A DNA stretch of 64,000 bases, taken from contig CM060195.1 of the NCBI GenBank assembly GCA_030549335.1, forward strand, positions 17,539,501-17,603,500, read 5' to 3'. The stretch's first letter is position 1. Every line of letters begins with the position of its first letter. This document shows, piece after piece, positions 1 through 11,407 of the stretch. The stretch is from Pontederia crassipes (Eukaryota > Streptophyta > Magnoliopsida > Commelinales > Pontederiaceae). The position numbers were made by a program, and so were the translations under genes. The notes beneath the pieces were generated by a model. That model worked only from the letters and a program-made list of their open reading frames with translations, was not told the DNA's origin and did no database searches.

Positions 1-480
1 ATTTTTTTCTTAATTAATCGAGCGCTCTCCTATTGTATTGGATAAGTCCAAACATTGATAGTAGAATTGGAATTGTATTAAATTGAATCGAATCATATAG
101 ATCATGGTCATTTCAAAATCGACATTAATTGGTAATTGTCACTTCCTATTGAATCGAATTAAATTGTTATTTATCAATAACCATTTATTCTCCCAATCTG
201 ACCCTGTTCTTGATTTCTCTTTGCAGACCATCTCTTCTTCTCTTTCTTTTCCTTTCTTTGTCGTCTTAGCAAGACAAAGAAAATCATCATTTTGTTTTCT
301 TTTTCTTCTTAATATGGTCATGGTTGTGCAAGGCTCTCTCGGTAGCTACACTTTTTTCTTCTTTCTAAGATGTCTCAGTCGCACTAATCTCCGAGAGAGA
401 CAAGATCAAGTTTTATACTAAGTTAATCTAACATGAATTTGGGTTTCTTATTTGGGATGATAGCCCAACAACCCCCTTAG
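1..480. other. Intergenic, no recognisable gene
   Basis: The stretch is AT-rich with pyrimidine-rich runs (TCTTCTTC near 230-310). Open frames on both strands here have low-complexity translations and match no family I recognise. I see no RNA gene or element end. Confidence 0.5.
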
Positions 481-960
481 CTCTCCCGCTTGCCAAGTAT
501 GCCTCTCGAAGCCCCCCATCGCTTTCTCCAACGCGGACTCCAAGCTCCCCTAGGCCTTCCCGTCGTCCTCCTAGACTCCCATTATTTTTTATCCTTGACA
601 CGCTCACAGGATTCCTCTGATGTCGATGATGGAGGATGTTCTAGTCAAGTAGTCCGACACCGTCACACTCTACTCATGGGGACAATAGGGCTGGTGAAGG
701 GCGTGGAGATCACCCATAGGAACTTCATTGCCTTACTCGCGGCAATAAAAGCTAGGAACCGTAATTGGTCGAGGCAGAGGCACCGTCGGTGTTGCTGTTC
801 ACGATCCCACTGTTCCACATCACGAGGTTTTTCATGACAATCGTGGTGGTGGCGCTGGGGAAGACGATGACACTAATGACATGGTTCGAGTTTAAGGTGA
901 TGCTCCGGGTGGTGGAGCGGCATTGGGTGACCTACATGCCTTGGCACCGCCATTGGTGGT
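481..960 (+). pseudogene. 4-coumarate-CoA-ligase-like gene fragment (broken)
   Basis: This is a piece of an acyl-activating enzyme of the 4-coumarate-CoA ligase / 4CL-like family, which adenylates carboxylic acids and joins them to CoA. The AMP-binding signature is readable near 679-717 (TIGLVKGVEITHRNF, the family's SSGTTGxxKGVxxTHxN motif). After a frame change near 760-780 the next family block follows (LLFTIPLFHITRFF, then VALGKTMTLM and VERHWVTYMP) to about 950. At least two frameshifts are needed: one just before the signature, where the Tyr-Ser-Ser-Gly part reads in another frame, and one after THRNFIALLAAI. The N-terminal substrate region and the C-terminal lid domain are missing. I infer a non-functional relic of about 160 codons. 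The family is clear; the exact member (4CL or 4CL-like) is not. Confidence 0.75.
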
Positions 961-2117
961 GTAACGCCCCACGCCATCAAATCATATTTTGACACGAGAC
1001 AAGGCTGGTAGCTTGGTGGCGCCACGATACTTTCCATCCAAACAATGGTCAATAAAAACATAGCGAAATATTATAAACAATAATATGATGAACAACAACC
1101 ATCTAACGAATCATAATATCAATAAAATCCATAATTACACATGGACACATCATACATAATTTGAATGAAACTATTCATGAGTCACATTAAAGTTGCAAAC
1201 CCTAACATGGACAGCATGGTACAACACTCTAAACATAGTTCTAAACAATTATATAAGGCTTACTAATTGGCCATGAACAAGATGACATAAATCTAAACAA
1301 CTCATGCCATGTGCAACCTTCTTTTGTCATGAGCAGCACCACCATTAGCTTGACATGCAAGATCTGGCGCAGGAAAAATTCAATCCATTAGAGTATGTAA
1401 GGTCCAAACAATAAAATTAACAATTTTAATGAAAAGACAAAGCGATAAAAATGGGTAACAATAAACATGATTCCATAACTATGCAATCCAATTCAATAAC
1501 TAGGTATGACATTAACTTAGATTCTGTCCATTTATTAAGCATGAACAATGCAATCAAATGACATTATTATGCCCAATATGACCCAAGGTTCAATAGTGCT
1601 TATACTTAATCAATTAGAGTTATTATCTTATTTGTTATCATTTGATGAGTGAAGGTTTGCACCAAGACTTTCATAATTTCTCATATATCCATTCCTATTT
1701 CTCATCAAGTGACAACTCTAATTTCAATCAATCAATTTAGCAATCAATAATGTGAGCCTTTACCAATAGTTCGGAGGACTAATTTGCCTTATTCTTAATA
1801 GTGACTAGCTAGACTACTCAAAACTGTTCGTTCACATCAATAAGTGCCCACGAATGGTCGATCCAATCCAATTTGGAGGAATTTACTTTCCAATATGACG
1901 GACTCCTCAATTTCTATCCTTCCAACAGTTTCATTCAATCAATCAATACATCAATACATTATTCTATTTCTATTTACGACTTCGCATGCATTTCGTAAGC
2001 ATGTAAACTATCAATCAAATCCATTAAAAATGATAAACAAATAATCGGTTAGGAATACCGATCGACTTGTCAAGTCCTGAAAGCTAACCGGTCCCATTTG
2101 ACATGCAATCGACCGAT
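961..2117. other. AT-rich spacer
   Basis: About 1.1 kb of AT-rich DNA with no credible reading frame. It opens with TGTAACGCCCCACGCC, a start seen in some plant LTR elements, but no matching second repeat, primer site or polypurine tract is visible in the window, so I do not call an element. Confidence 0.4.
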
Positions 2118-2335
2118 CGATATTATTCAGCGGTTGACCGATCTAATCGACCGACATAGTCCTGACAATTACATCGGTCGACCGTCATATTTGCGACATC
2201 AGCCTCGATCGACCAATCGATTAGCGGTCGACTGACATGGTCTCGACAATTACATCGGTCGATTGTCATATTTGCGACATAGCCCCGATCGACCAATTGA
2301 TTAGCGGTCGACTGATCGATGCATCCAGAGGAGAA
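2118..2335. repeat. 81-bp tandem repeat rich in TCGACC palindromes
   Basis: Two full units start at 2171 and 2252 (period 81) with a partial unit upstream from about 2118. Each unit carries ATCGGTCGAC, TTTGCGACAT, CGATCGACCAAT and AGCGGTCGACTGA. The repeated GGTCGACC/TCGACCGAT cores are self-complementary. Similar cores recur at 55540-55760 inside a copia-like LTR, so this may be a remnant of the same kind of LTR. Confidence 0.7.
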
Positions 2336-3283
2336 GAAAAAGGTTTTCACTACTGCGCCGATCAACCGGTCCTAGTGGGCGATCGACCGGTCCATACCGT
2401 AGAGTGAGTTCTAGAGGTTTTCACACTATTTTTCTCAATGAAATACATCAAACATGGTGCCACACATCAAAGAACATGCTAGACACTAAAACATGACATA
2501 AACACAATTCCATAATCAATTTCTAGCATGCCAAGTTGTAGGTTTTCATGAATCTAAACATGCATCTATATTTTTATCTCAAAAGCTAAGTTTTCTAACA
2601 AAATGCACTTAAGACAGAATTGATAAACCATCATTTTGGATAAAAAAATATTAGACTTAGATCTACATTGGTCTACAACCAAGGTAGGAGTCCGCCTTAC
2701 ATACTTCTATCTTTTAAAATTGTCCTCTTTTTTTCCTTTTCTAGAACTTCTCATTCTCTCCCAACTTGGCCCAGCTAGATCTTGATCCTCTTCCAAAACT
2801 CTACCCTCTTGTTGCTAATTTGCTCCCAAAAGGGAATGAACTTTACTTACATTATGTTTGCATTAAGGTGAATGGAGGGTAAAGAGGGGGAGGGGAAGGG
2901 AAAAAAATTTCTCTCGTTTGGATAAAATTTTAAAGGAGGGGAATGGAAGAGAATCTCCATTTTTTTCCCTCCTCCTCACCTTTTGTGTTATTTTGTTTTA
3001 ACTTCAAATTGGGATGTAAAAGTTTCCTTCAATTCCCTCCTTTTTCCCCTCATTTTATTACATGTGTGCTACATATGGTGGCCATGGCAAAGTCCGACCT
3101 AGTCCGTCGGTATGAAGTCTCATCACTGCAGGTCGTGGGGAGCGGCGGGGTGTCGCTCGATTAGGAAGTAGTTGAGAAGTTCGCCGCTTCTTCCCCGATG
3201 TCGGCATCACTCAAGTAGGCGCTGCCGGTTACTTGTTAGTCCATTTTAGCTCTTGATTTTTGCCCTTCTCATGAAAAATTCTG
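2336..3283. other. Spacer with a purine/pyrimidine inverted arrangement
   Basis: No gene is visible. Near 2865-3060 a G/A-rich arm (GAGGGTAAAGAGGGGGAGGG) is followed by a C/T-rich arm (CCCTCCTTTTTCCCCTC), giving an imperfect inverted arrangement of about 200 bp that could be a decayed MITE. No target duplication was found. Confidence 0.35.
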
Positions 3284-3303
3284 ACGGTTCAACGTGTATT
3301 TTT
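3284..3303. repeat. 20-bp target duplication, left copy
   Basis: ACGGTTCAACGTGTATTTTT occurs here and again, identical, at 11410-11429. The two copies enclose the SINE-like body, the Harbinger element and the MITE. Read on the minus strand the right copy precedes the SINE 5' side and the left copy follows its A-rich tail, as expected for a retroposon target duplication. Confidence 0.7.
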
Positions 3304-3458
3304 TGGGTGCCGGCCCGGGTCTACGAGAGGTGTTTGGTGTCCAAGACTACTGCACTTGACTAATCCGGAGCCGGAAAGACAGAGCAGCGAAGGTTAATTC
3401 CCTGGCCAAGGGGCGACTCCAAGGTTCGAACCTAGGGCTACTAGCTCCCAACGAACGC
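3304..3458 (-). mobile_element. SINE-like retroposon body, minus strand
   Basis: On the minus strand this segment contains GGTTCGAACC, a perfect RNA polymerase III B-box (plus-strand 3425-3434). It ends in a short A run leading into the target duplication. The 5' tRNA-like part is short, and its start is cut off from its target duplication by the Harbinger element and the MITE. The 20-bp direct repeats at 3284 and 11410 support retroposition. I cannot assign a named SINE family. Confidence 0.5.
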
Positions 3459-3461
3459 TTG

Positions 3462-3473
3462 GGCTGCGTTTGG
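3462..3473 (+). repeat. Harbinger left terminal inverted repeat
   Basis: GGCTGCGTTTGG, preceded by the target duplication TTG. It is followed by subterminal palindromic GAACATTTG/CAAATGTTC copies (3490-3560), which may be transposase-binding sites. Confidence 0.8.
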
Positions 3474-6160
3474 ATCGTTGGAACAACCGAGAACATTTGA
3501 TTGTTCTGCCAAACATAATCAAATGTTCTAGTGGGGCCCACTGGAACATTTGTTCCGGTCAACGCAGTTTGTTCGCAAATGTTCTCGGAAAAAAGTTCTC
3601 ACCTTGCGCGAGAACTTGCAAATTTCCGACGGAAGCCGAACCACCTCAAATCCCACGCCGCATTTTGCCCCAAATCTGATGTACTATCGTCTCATCGAAG
3701 AAATGTTCGTTGCTTCATTGCTATCCGAAATCGCTCGCTCGCCCCTCTCTCCGACGACATTCGTCAGACGCATGACAGCGGACGACGGCAAGAACGCCAA
3801 AGATAAGCCATAGGTGAGATCTCTTTCCTTTTCCGGTAGGCTTTCCACACCTGTTAAAATTCTCTCGTTCCGTGAAGTTTTCCATCGTCGTCTTCATCGT
3901 TCGATAATGTAATGCCGGATTTGGTGGTTTAGGGTCGATCTGTTTTCGTGGTTTGACGTTCACCGATGATCGTCGTTTTATACTACCACATTGGGTCCTT
4001 TTTTATGTTCGATGAAAGTAGAAGCATCCTAGGGTTTCATTATGTCATTCTGTCAAACATTGATCCCTGTATTTTTTTCATCGTCTATAGCTGCCGGACT
4101 TGCAAATCTGTCTCTCTCTTTGACCGGTCATCCCCCCTCTCTCCCCAAGGAAAACCCTAGCCGTGAAAGAAAACGTTGAGGACCTTAGCTTATGCGTATG
4201 ATAACCGCCTTTTGATGGTCGGCCGCTCTCTGTCAAATATACTCAGTCAGGCAGCCCCACCAGAGTCTTCACAGCCCAAGCCCCCAACTCTTCTTCTCGA
4301 TCAACGGCCACCCTATTCAGATTTGCGATTTCAGATCTGGTGACACACCTGCAATTTTTGATTTCCAACTGTAAAGCATGTCCACGGTCATGTCATGATG
4401 CCGGCAGGTTGCCGTTAATTTATCTCTAATTATGATGAAGTTTGTGCAAATTTGTGCTGAAATGTTAGTCGACAGGTTTCTAACTGCAAATAATGTCCAC
4501 GGTCATGTCATGATTGGCGGTAGGTTGCCGTTAATTAGCCTGAATTCATCATGCTCAATTCCTCTCATCGTGATTTGGTTACTCCTTTCTCGATGACGAA
4601 GTTTATGCTGAAATGTTATAATGTTAATTATGATGTTGTTTATATCTTTGCTTTCTATTTGCTTTGTTATAATGTTATAATGTTAATTATGATTTTGTCT
4701 ATATATTTGTTGTTTATATATTTGATTTCTATTTCTGTTTATATCTTTGTTAATTATGAAGGTTCTACTTTTCTGCTTCAGAAACATTTATGCCTGCATC
4801 TGTGTGGATGCTTAGCCAGATGATTCTGTGATTTATGCTTTTCTGTAGAAATTGTATTCATGTTAGGAGCAAGGATTAGAGAAATTGTGGATTCCTTCTA
4901 GAGTTCTTAATGTTTGTTATGATTGGATTAGTTTCTTATAGCCCAAATTTAGTAATTAGGAATGTCTCCCTCCATGGAAGCGCACATGCTGGTTGGTTGG
5001 AACATGACATCAATTGCCTTCTGCCAATTAATCTTGCATATTGTGGAAACTTAAATTTTCGTAGACTTTAGAATTTGCCAAGAAAAGGATTTTTTCCCTT
5101 CTTTTTTTCCCACAAAACTTATATTCTGATTTCCGTGATTATTTCTCTCAACTTAATAATTTGGATCTTTCTTTCAAAGTAAAATTAAAACTTCTGACGT
5201 TTACCATCATCAACAACACTTGGCCTCTCAGTGTGGACTCACCTTCATGAAACCTTTGGCAAGTGTTTGACAATTTTGGACAATTACCTTGCAAGGGGCC
5301 ATCTACTTTTAACCATGATTCGTCTGACCTTTTGGACTCGCCTTCATGAAGTCCCCTCACTATGGAACTTATTGGAAGCTGTTGCCATTTTAGAGCTCAA
5401 TTTTCGGAACATTAATTTATGTTATGTTTTTTGTGGCATGTCAATTTTAATTAGCCTTTCTAATTCCATACATAGTTCTTCCACCAAGAAAATTAGTTGG
5501 TTTTGGTCAGCTACATTTTTTTCCATATGTGTGAATCCATCCTGAAAATGTTTAACTTCTGATTTCTTGATAACAGTTGGCCGTCGAGCCGTACCTCGTG
5601 CGGCATTACTTTTTTCTTCGATAAGGCACTTGGGTTAATTTCTTATAATTGAATGTCCCCACAGCTTGCGAGAGAAGGGTCGATCCCGCATTCTCCACCC
5701 GTGACGACGTTGGAGCTTTCAAGGAGCATTGAGGTACATTCTCGGTGTTTTAGCTTACTTCATTTTCATGCTGAATACTGAACATAGCATAGCAATACCT
5801 ATATTATATACATTCCCTCTGTTTTAGTACTATCGTCATAGTAATATCAATATTATGTTAATTCTTGCACCGCATGTTGCTATAAAAGTTGATCCGTAAT
5901 TTCTTGAATCGCATTATTATGTTCTGATTCAATCAGTTCAATAAGGACTTTGCTATATCAGTTCAATAGGACTAATTTTCAATGGCCATTTATGTAACAT
6001 ATCTTATGTATGATAGAAATAACAAAGTGCTATATCGTGCGACAATATATTACATTTATGTATGATATCTTATAGACAGCCATGTGTTCGAATATTACAT
6101 TTATGTATGATATGCGAACACTTTCCAAAATTTATTCATTTTGGTGTTCTATAGACAGCC

Positions 6161-7511
6161 ATGAGTTCCAATAAAGGAAAAGAAAAGATCAACTCTTCGG
6201 AGAAGGCACGATCCAGCCATTGGTCGCTAAATAAGGATGCCTTCTTCGTTGGGATGATGATGCAAGAGAACGTGGATGGTTACTTCCGGGGTAACACATT
6301 TGCGTCAGAAGCGTGGAAAAGGATGTGCAACAGGTTCAACGGGCACTTTGGTGAGAGAATGACTATCGAGCATATGAAGAATCATCTCAAAGTGATGAAA
6401 AGAAATTTCGAGTTGTGTCGGACTCTTGCAAACAAGAGCGGATGGGGATGGGATCCGGAGAAGTGCATGCCACAGCCACCGGAAGAGGGAATGTGGGAGG
6501 AAGTGATAGCGGTGAGTAGTCGTGCTTTTCTAAATCTCTTTCCACCCAACACTAAGGCCATCGGTTTGTACTGAATCTTCACTGTACCAGGTTAACAAAG
6601 ATTACATGAGGGTGAAGAACAAAATGTTCCCTCATTACGACGACTTCATTTTCTTGTTCGCCAAGAACACTGCCACGGGTAAAGAGGCATGTACGTCCAC
6701 CAAACTCGTGGATTTAGAAGAGGAAGAAAATAGCTCCGACGATAACATTATTGACATGACCACACCCACCGCTTATGGAGCAGAAAAATAGAACAACGAT
6801 GATCCTACCGAATGCAAATTGCCAAGTTCTTATAGAACAACCTCTTCGGGCAAGAGAACCAGGTCCACTTCCATTTCAATCACATCGAAGAAGAAGAAAA
6901 GTGTTAAGGGTGTGGATTTGGTTGCACAGGAGATAGCTTTGAAGAAGTTGAAGCTCATAGAAGATTTGCTGACCGTACAATAGAATAAGAATCCTTTCTC
7001 ATTTGCCGATCAGTGTTGGGCGAAGCTGGAAGAGAGGCTGCCCAACCTTCCCTCGAATGTGAAATTGGCGGTCGCTGATGCATTCAAAGATGAGAAAGAG
7101 TTGTGGACGTTCATGCGATGCGACGATCAAATGCTTCAGACGTGGATAGGGAGAAAGGTGTCAGAGTACTATCGTCTCCCCCCTCCGGCACCATCGCCAA
7201 TGTCGTTCACAACCTTCTCGCCTAAGGAAGTTCAACAACCGCGTGCAGCACATGGGGTACCTCCGGTCACTACTACGATCACTTTTACAGCATCACCGGC
7301 GTACCCCGCTTCTGATTTCCGTCCATCCTTCGGAGCCGGTAGTATGCCGAATCCCTTTGCCGCGTTCCAAAGCTCGCCGAATCCGTTTTGTAGTCCGAGC
7401 AAAGTAATGCGGCCTACAGAAGGGAGTTTCGCATTACCTTCCCGACGTTTCATTCCACCTAGGGCCAGTGGCGAGGGGGTTGAGGAGGAAGATTTGAGCG
7501 GGGAAGAGTAG
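6161..7511 (+). pseudogene. Harbinger ORF1: Myb/SANT-like DNA-binding protein, broken
   Basis: In PIF/Harbinger elements this protein binds the element ends and helps bring the transposase to DNA. Exon 1 is 6161-6511. It encodes a trihelix/Myb-SANT-like domain with spaced aromatics (WSLNKDAFFVGMM, FASEAWKRMCNRFN, HMKNHLKVMKRNFELC). A 79-bp GT-AG intron (6512-6590) joins in phase to exon 2 at 6591 (VNKDYMRVKNKMFPHYDDF). Exon 2 continues to 7511, with a lysine-rich stretch (ITSKKKKSVKG) and a Pro/Ser-rich tail. It has two in-frame TAG stops, at 6789-6791 and 6981-6983. Without these stops the frame stays open between 6591 and 7511, so the gene died recently by point changes. Both broken codons lie in a frame that otherwise keeps family-like sequence. 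Confidence 0.82.
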
Positions 7512-7849
7512 ATCTGCTATTCAGAGTGCTCGAGTTATCTTTAGATCCATGTACTTTTTTCTTAGCAAGTTGCTTTATGTAAGACATTTCGTTATATATT
7601 ATAATGTAAGTAGTAGCAGTATGGCGCCACTCATTTTTTAATTAGCAATCATCAGACTCATTTTTTAAGTAGTAGTAGTATGGCGCCACTACATTTCGTT
7701 ATATCTTTAGATCCTGTGCTTTGAACCACTCATCAGACTTTGTATTTCTTAATTTATGTATTAAGATGTTTAATTATGTTCTGATGAATTTACTTTTATG
7801 GCTACTCATTTTTTATTGCGCATTATATCAACTTGTGTTTTGGCAGATG

Positions 7850-9219
7850 AATACTGAACAATTATTGTCCTTCTTCGTTGAGGACTTGATTTTCAACGAA
7901 CTTCATGAAGATGATGTGGATGATTCATCAGAAGGTCACGTCGATGAGGCAAATGGGACACCATCCTCCGTGCGCATCCTGAAGCTACCCTGCAGGACAC
8001 GCCCGTTCACTGGAGATCAAGCCGTTAATGAAATGTTGAATGGCCATCCGAAAAGGGGTATCATCATTTCGGGGTTGAAAATACAACTTTTATGATGTTA
8101 GAGGAGCTACTTGTTTCTCGTGGACTTCTTGCATCGACAAAGTATGTCAGTGCACGGGAACAACTGGCCATCTTTTTATTTGCGATTTGTCGAGATGAAA
8201 CAAATAGAGACATACAAGAGGAGTTTCAGCACTCTGGTGAAACAATTTCACGGTACTTCAGGCATGTCTTGAAAGCTATTTGTTCATTAAACGACGAGTT
8301 ATAGTACTGCCGGGTGAAGATGTAGGTGTTCACCCTCGAGTGCGGGACAGTCGTAGATTCTATCCGTACTTTGCGGTAAGTGGTACTGCGTGCACTTGTA
8401 AACCAAACTTATAATTGATTATTTTCATTAACCTTCATTGATTTCTCAATACAGAATGCGTTAGGTGCTGTCGATGGAACTCACATCCCAGCTCGTGTAC
8501 CAAAATCGAAATCAGTGCCGTACCAAAATCGTAAAGGTTTTCTCTCACAAAACGTCATGGCAGCCGCGTCTTTTGACCACACCTTCTTATTCGTTTGTGC
8601 TAGTTGGGAAGGTTCAGCAGGCGATATGAAGATCTTGAGTGGTGCTTCAAAAGGAAGGAATTTCGCGTACCGACGGTAGGCATTTGTAACCCTTATTTTC
8701 GATTTGCATAATCCCCTCTAATTACTTAGTGCAACGTTGCTTGTAGGAAAGTACTTTCTTGTGGATTCAGGTTATGCGAATTTCGACAAGTTCATAGCAC
8801 CCTATCGAGGAGGCAGGTATCATATGGGGACTTTTACTGAGGACACCTCGACTGGACGGTATCGTCATGCGAAGGACATTTTTAATCATCGACATGCTTA
8901 GTTGCGGAATTGTGTGGAAAAGTCATTCGAAATTCTGAAAAAAGGTTTCGGATGTTTCGTAGCCTCATGCAATTTCCGTTGAAGATTCAAAAGTACATTG
9001 TCATAGCATGTTGCATAATACACAACATCATAAGACGTCATCAAGGAGGCGACAAGTATTTCAATATGACGATCGAGCTCGAACCCGAAGCGGTCCGTGC
9101 GGGTGACTTGACACCTTCTATGCCCGCCTAATCAATCGAAAGAACAAGAGGTGACATTCTTCGGGACGGCATAGCAACTAGGATTTGGGCTGATAATGGA
9201 AGGCGTAGACGTACGACTT
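7850..9219 (+). pseudogene. Harbinger ORF2: DDE transposase (HARBI1-like), broken
   Basis: This encodes the PIF/Harbinger endonuclease that cuts and moves the element. The reading starts at the ATG at 7850. It shifts frame in a G run at 8071-8074, continues as a helix-turn-helix-like stretch (ICRDETNRDIQEEFQHSGET), and shifts again near 8298. An intron at 8376-8454 (GT-AG) leads to the first catalytic Asp in GAVDGTHIPA. A second intron lies at about 8679-8747, followed by the second Asp in YFLVDSGYANFDKF. An in-frame TAG at 8899-8901 interrupts the block just before the third acidic residue (VEKSFEILKKRF). Another stop at 9129-9131 precedes a C-terminal run ending at 9219. All three catalytic regions remain but the gene is not translatable. 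Confidence 0.83.
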
Positions 9220-9701
9220 AACTTATAATTAAAATAGTTATCGCGACTTGTCTACTAGTAAATGAACCTTTTACATCTATATACTATATGTGACATATCC
9301 TAACATATCTTGCTTATCTCTCATATTTTATTTAGCATGAGGTGCTTGTCACTTTTCTTCATATCCTGCTTGTCCGTTGATTATCTTTACGACTAGGTCG
9401 TTGCCATTTTCTTCAACTTATATGGTGTAATAATGATTTAGTATTAGGTTATACTTTTAGCTCAATCACAGTTTGTTTTTTGCTTATCCCTTGACTTAGT
9501 TTTGTTTGACCTTCTGTATATGAGGTAGAAATTCTATATTTTGCTCCATAGAGCCATTCTGTTTAGTTTTCTAAAATCGCCTTTTTGGTTTTCTGTCGAA
9601 TAAAAGCTGCCGTCAGGTTATCCTTTTTAGTTTGCCAGCAATAATTCAATTACTTCACTCATGCAAATTCATGCAGGACACCTTACCACAGAGGATTAGG
9701 A

Positions 9702-9975
9702 TGGCTACCCAGAGATTTTATGTTGTGTATGAAGGTCGCAAACCAGGATATATGACACCTGGTCTGAATGCCAAGCACAGGTGTCAGGTTATCCTTATTG
9801 TGTGTACAAGAAGTTTGACTCCTTTGATGCAGCCGCAACTTCCCTTTCAAAGTTTTGTGAAATGCAGGACAACAATTACACGAAGCTACCAAACAATTCT
9901 GAACTACCTATTAAAAGTCGACATGTTATGTTGCCATCTCAAACTCCATCCTCTTCAGAAACTATTGTTGAATAG
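9702..9975 (+). pseudogene. Viroplasmin / RNase H1 N-terminal-like domain ORF inside Harbinger
   Basis: A start at 9702 gives RFYVVYEGRKPG, the first strand of the small RNA:DNA-hybrid-binding domain at the N-terminus of eukaryotic RNase H1 (also called viroplasmin-like). The second half, QVSGYPYCVYKKFDSFDAA, is in another frame from about 9750, so one base has been lost near 9745-9747. The second frame runs to a stop at 9973-9975 with no RNase H catalytic domain. It lies between the transposase end and the right terminus, on the same strand. It could be a third element-encoded protein or a captured host exon. The domain match is by motif only. Confidence 0.65.
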
Positions 9976-10675
9976 CCACTCCAAAATTTTCAGTGTGGAT
10001 GCAATTGTCGAAGGAACCTGGTACTACTTATGTGTGTGCATTGTTGTTCTATGTTGTAGCTAAGATTGCTTGTAATTGTGGTAGCAAGGTGTGAGTTAGA
10101 CCCTATGTCATTTTGAACATGGACGTGTTGCTGTGATGTGTGGATGCTAAGATTGCTGTGCGAACTGATATCATTTTGACCATAGACTTGTTGCTGCCTT
10201 CTGTGCACTAAGTTTGTATTCAAATTTCTTTTCGTACTCTCATTGTGATGTAATCTAAGATGTGCTATGCACTGGCCGGACTTGCTCTCCTGTTATTCGT
10301 TGTTAAGTTGCTGCATATTTTTATTTGTTAGTCGATTTGATTAGAACATGTGCAGAGGCTTCTATGTTTGTATAGCCTTGCTTCTTGCTGTCGTTTTTTC
10401 CGTTGTGTTGAAGTCTCGTCGCCGTTCGGTTGGTGTTATTTTTTGGCTGGTTGCATTTTGGCGTCAACTTTCGATTTCCTGCATCGTTCGTCGGTTACTT
10501 TTGGTGCCAGGAGATAAAGAACTTATCCAAACAGTCAGGAGAACATCCGATTACTTTGCTGTCATGTCACACCCAAAAGTTCAAGTCGGATGCAAAATTT
10601 GTCCAAACAGAGTTTGGAACTAATGTGTCAAATCTAAAATGTTCTTAGAACTAAAGTTCTCACCCAGTATCTGAG

Positions 10676-10687
10676 CCAAACACAGCC
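10676..10687 (-). repeat. Harbinger right terminal inverted repeat
   Basis: CCAAACACAGCC, which is GGCTGTGTTTGG on the minus strand and matches the left end with one change. The following TTG (10688-10690) is the target duplication. Confidence 0.8.
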
Positions 10688-10690
10688 TTG

Positions 10691-11407
10691 GGTTGCGTTT
10701 GGCATGGGAACATTGAGAGAACTTTTGTTCTCGAGAACTAATTGATGTGATAGAAAAGTTTGGATTGGTGTTTGGATGAAAAAGTGTAATGATGGGGATT
10801 TAAAAAGTTAATGTGACGGATAAGTTATAGTGGGTGTTTGGATAAAAAGTAAGAACTAAGAATATAATTTATTATTTTATGATGTATAAAATTATAGTAA
10901 ATAAGAATATATTATTAATATTATAATTTACATAAATTGTTATATTATTAATATTATTTTATTTATTTTGATTAAATATTTTAAATATTATTAATATTAC
11001 AATTTACGTATATTTTAAGATTCAAATATAATATATTTTTTTAAAAAATAATTGAATAATTTAATTAATAAAATATTTATTAATTATTAGAACTAATTAT
11101 TTTATAGTTTTTAATTAATAACATTTAATAAATTATTTTATAATATCTCTAATAATGTATTAATATATTATAAATTATATATACATACATTGTAAAATAA
11201 TTAAAAAGATAGATGAAAAAAATTAACGGCGGGACAATTGAAAAAAAATTTGCGACGGGACAATTGAAAAAAAAGAAGAAATGTTAACATTTGTCAAAAT
11301 ATTTTTATCAAACTCACGCGACGGAGACATTTTATGTTACTGTCATGTAAGTGTGTTTGAAAACATTTCACAATGTTATCACAAATATTCCCAAACCAAA
11401 CACACTC
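10691..11407. mobile_element. PIF/Tourist-type MITE, 0.7 kb, AT-rich
   Basis: The left end GGTTGCGTTTGGCATGGGAA and the reverse complement of the right end, GAGTGTGTTTGGTTTGGGAA, form imperfect inverted repeats of the PIF type. Flanking triplets are TTG (left, shared with the Harbinger target duplication) and TTA (right), so one base has changed if they were the same. The interior is AT-rich without a coding frame. It abuts the Harbinger element exactly, so Harbinger probably inserted into the MITE's left target triplet. Confidence 0.65.

Larger units (their letters stand above)
3462..10687 (+). mobile_element. PIF/Harbinger DNA transposon, 7.2 kb, decayed autonomous type
   Basis: The ends are inverted: the left end reads GGCTGCGTTTGG and the right end, reverse-complemented, reads GGCTGTGTTTGG. 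A 3-bp duplication TTG flanks it (3459-3461 and 10688-10690), the TSD length of PIF/Harbinger. It carries the two usual genes, a Myb/SANT-like DNA-binding protein and a DDE transposase, both broken, plus a third reading frame with a viroplasmin/RNase H1-N-like domain. The 2.7 kb before the first gene is non-coding and contains an internal direct repeat (CCACGGTCATGTCATGAT near 4382 and 4498). Intron borders in the genes are still recognisable. It probably cannot transpose by itself. Confidence 0.88.

Noticed and set aside
104-421. 105-codon open frame at the left edge
   Set aside because: Low-complexity Phe/Leu/Ser-rich translation of a CT-rich stretch with no family match.
2865-3060. A MITE from the purine/pyrimidine inverted arms
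   Set aside because: Arms are low-complexity and imperfect, and no flanking duplication could be found, so only a note is kept.
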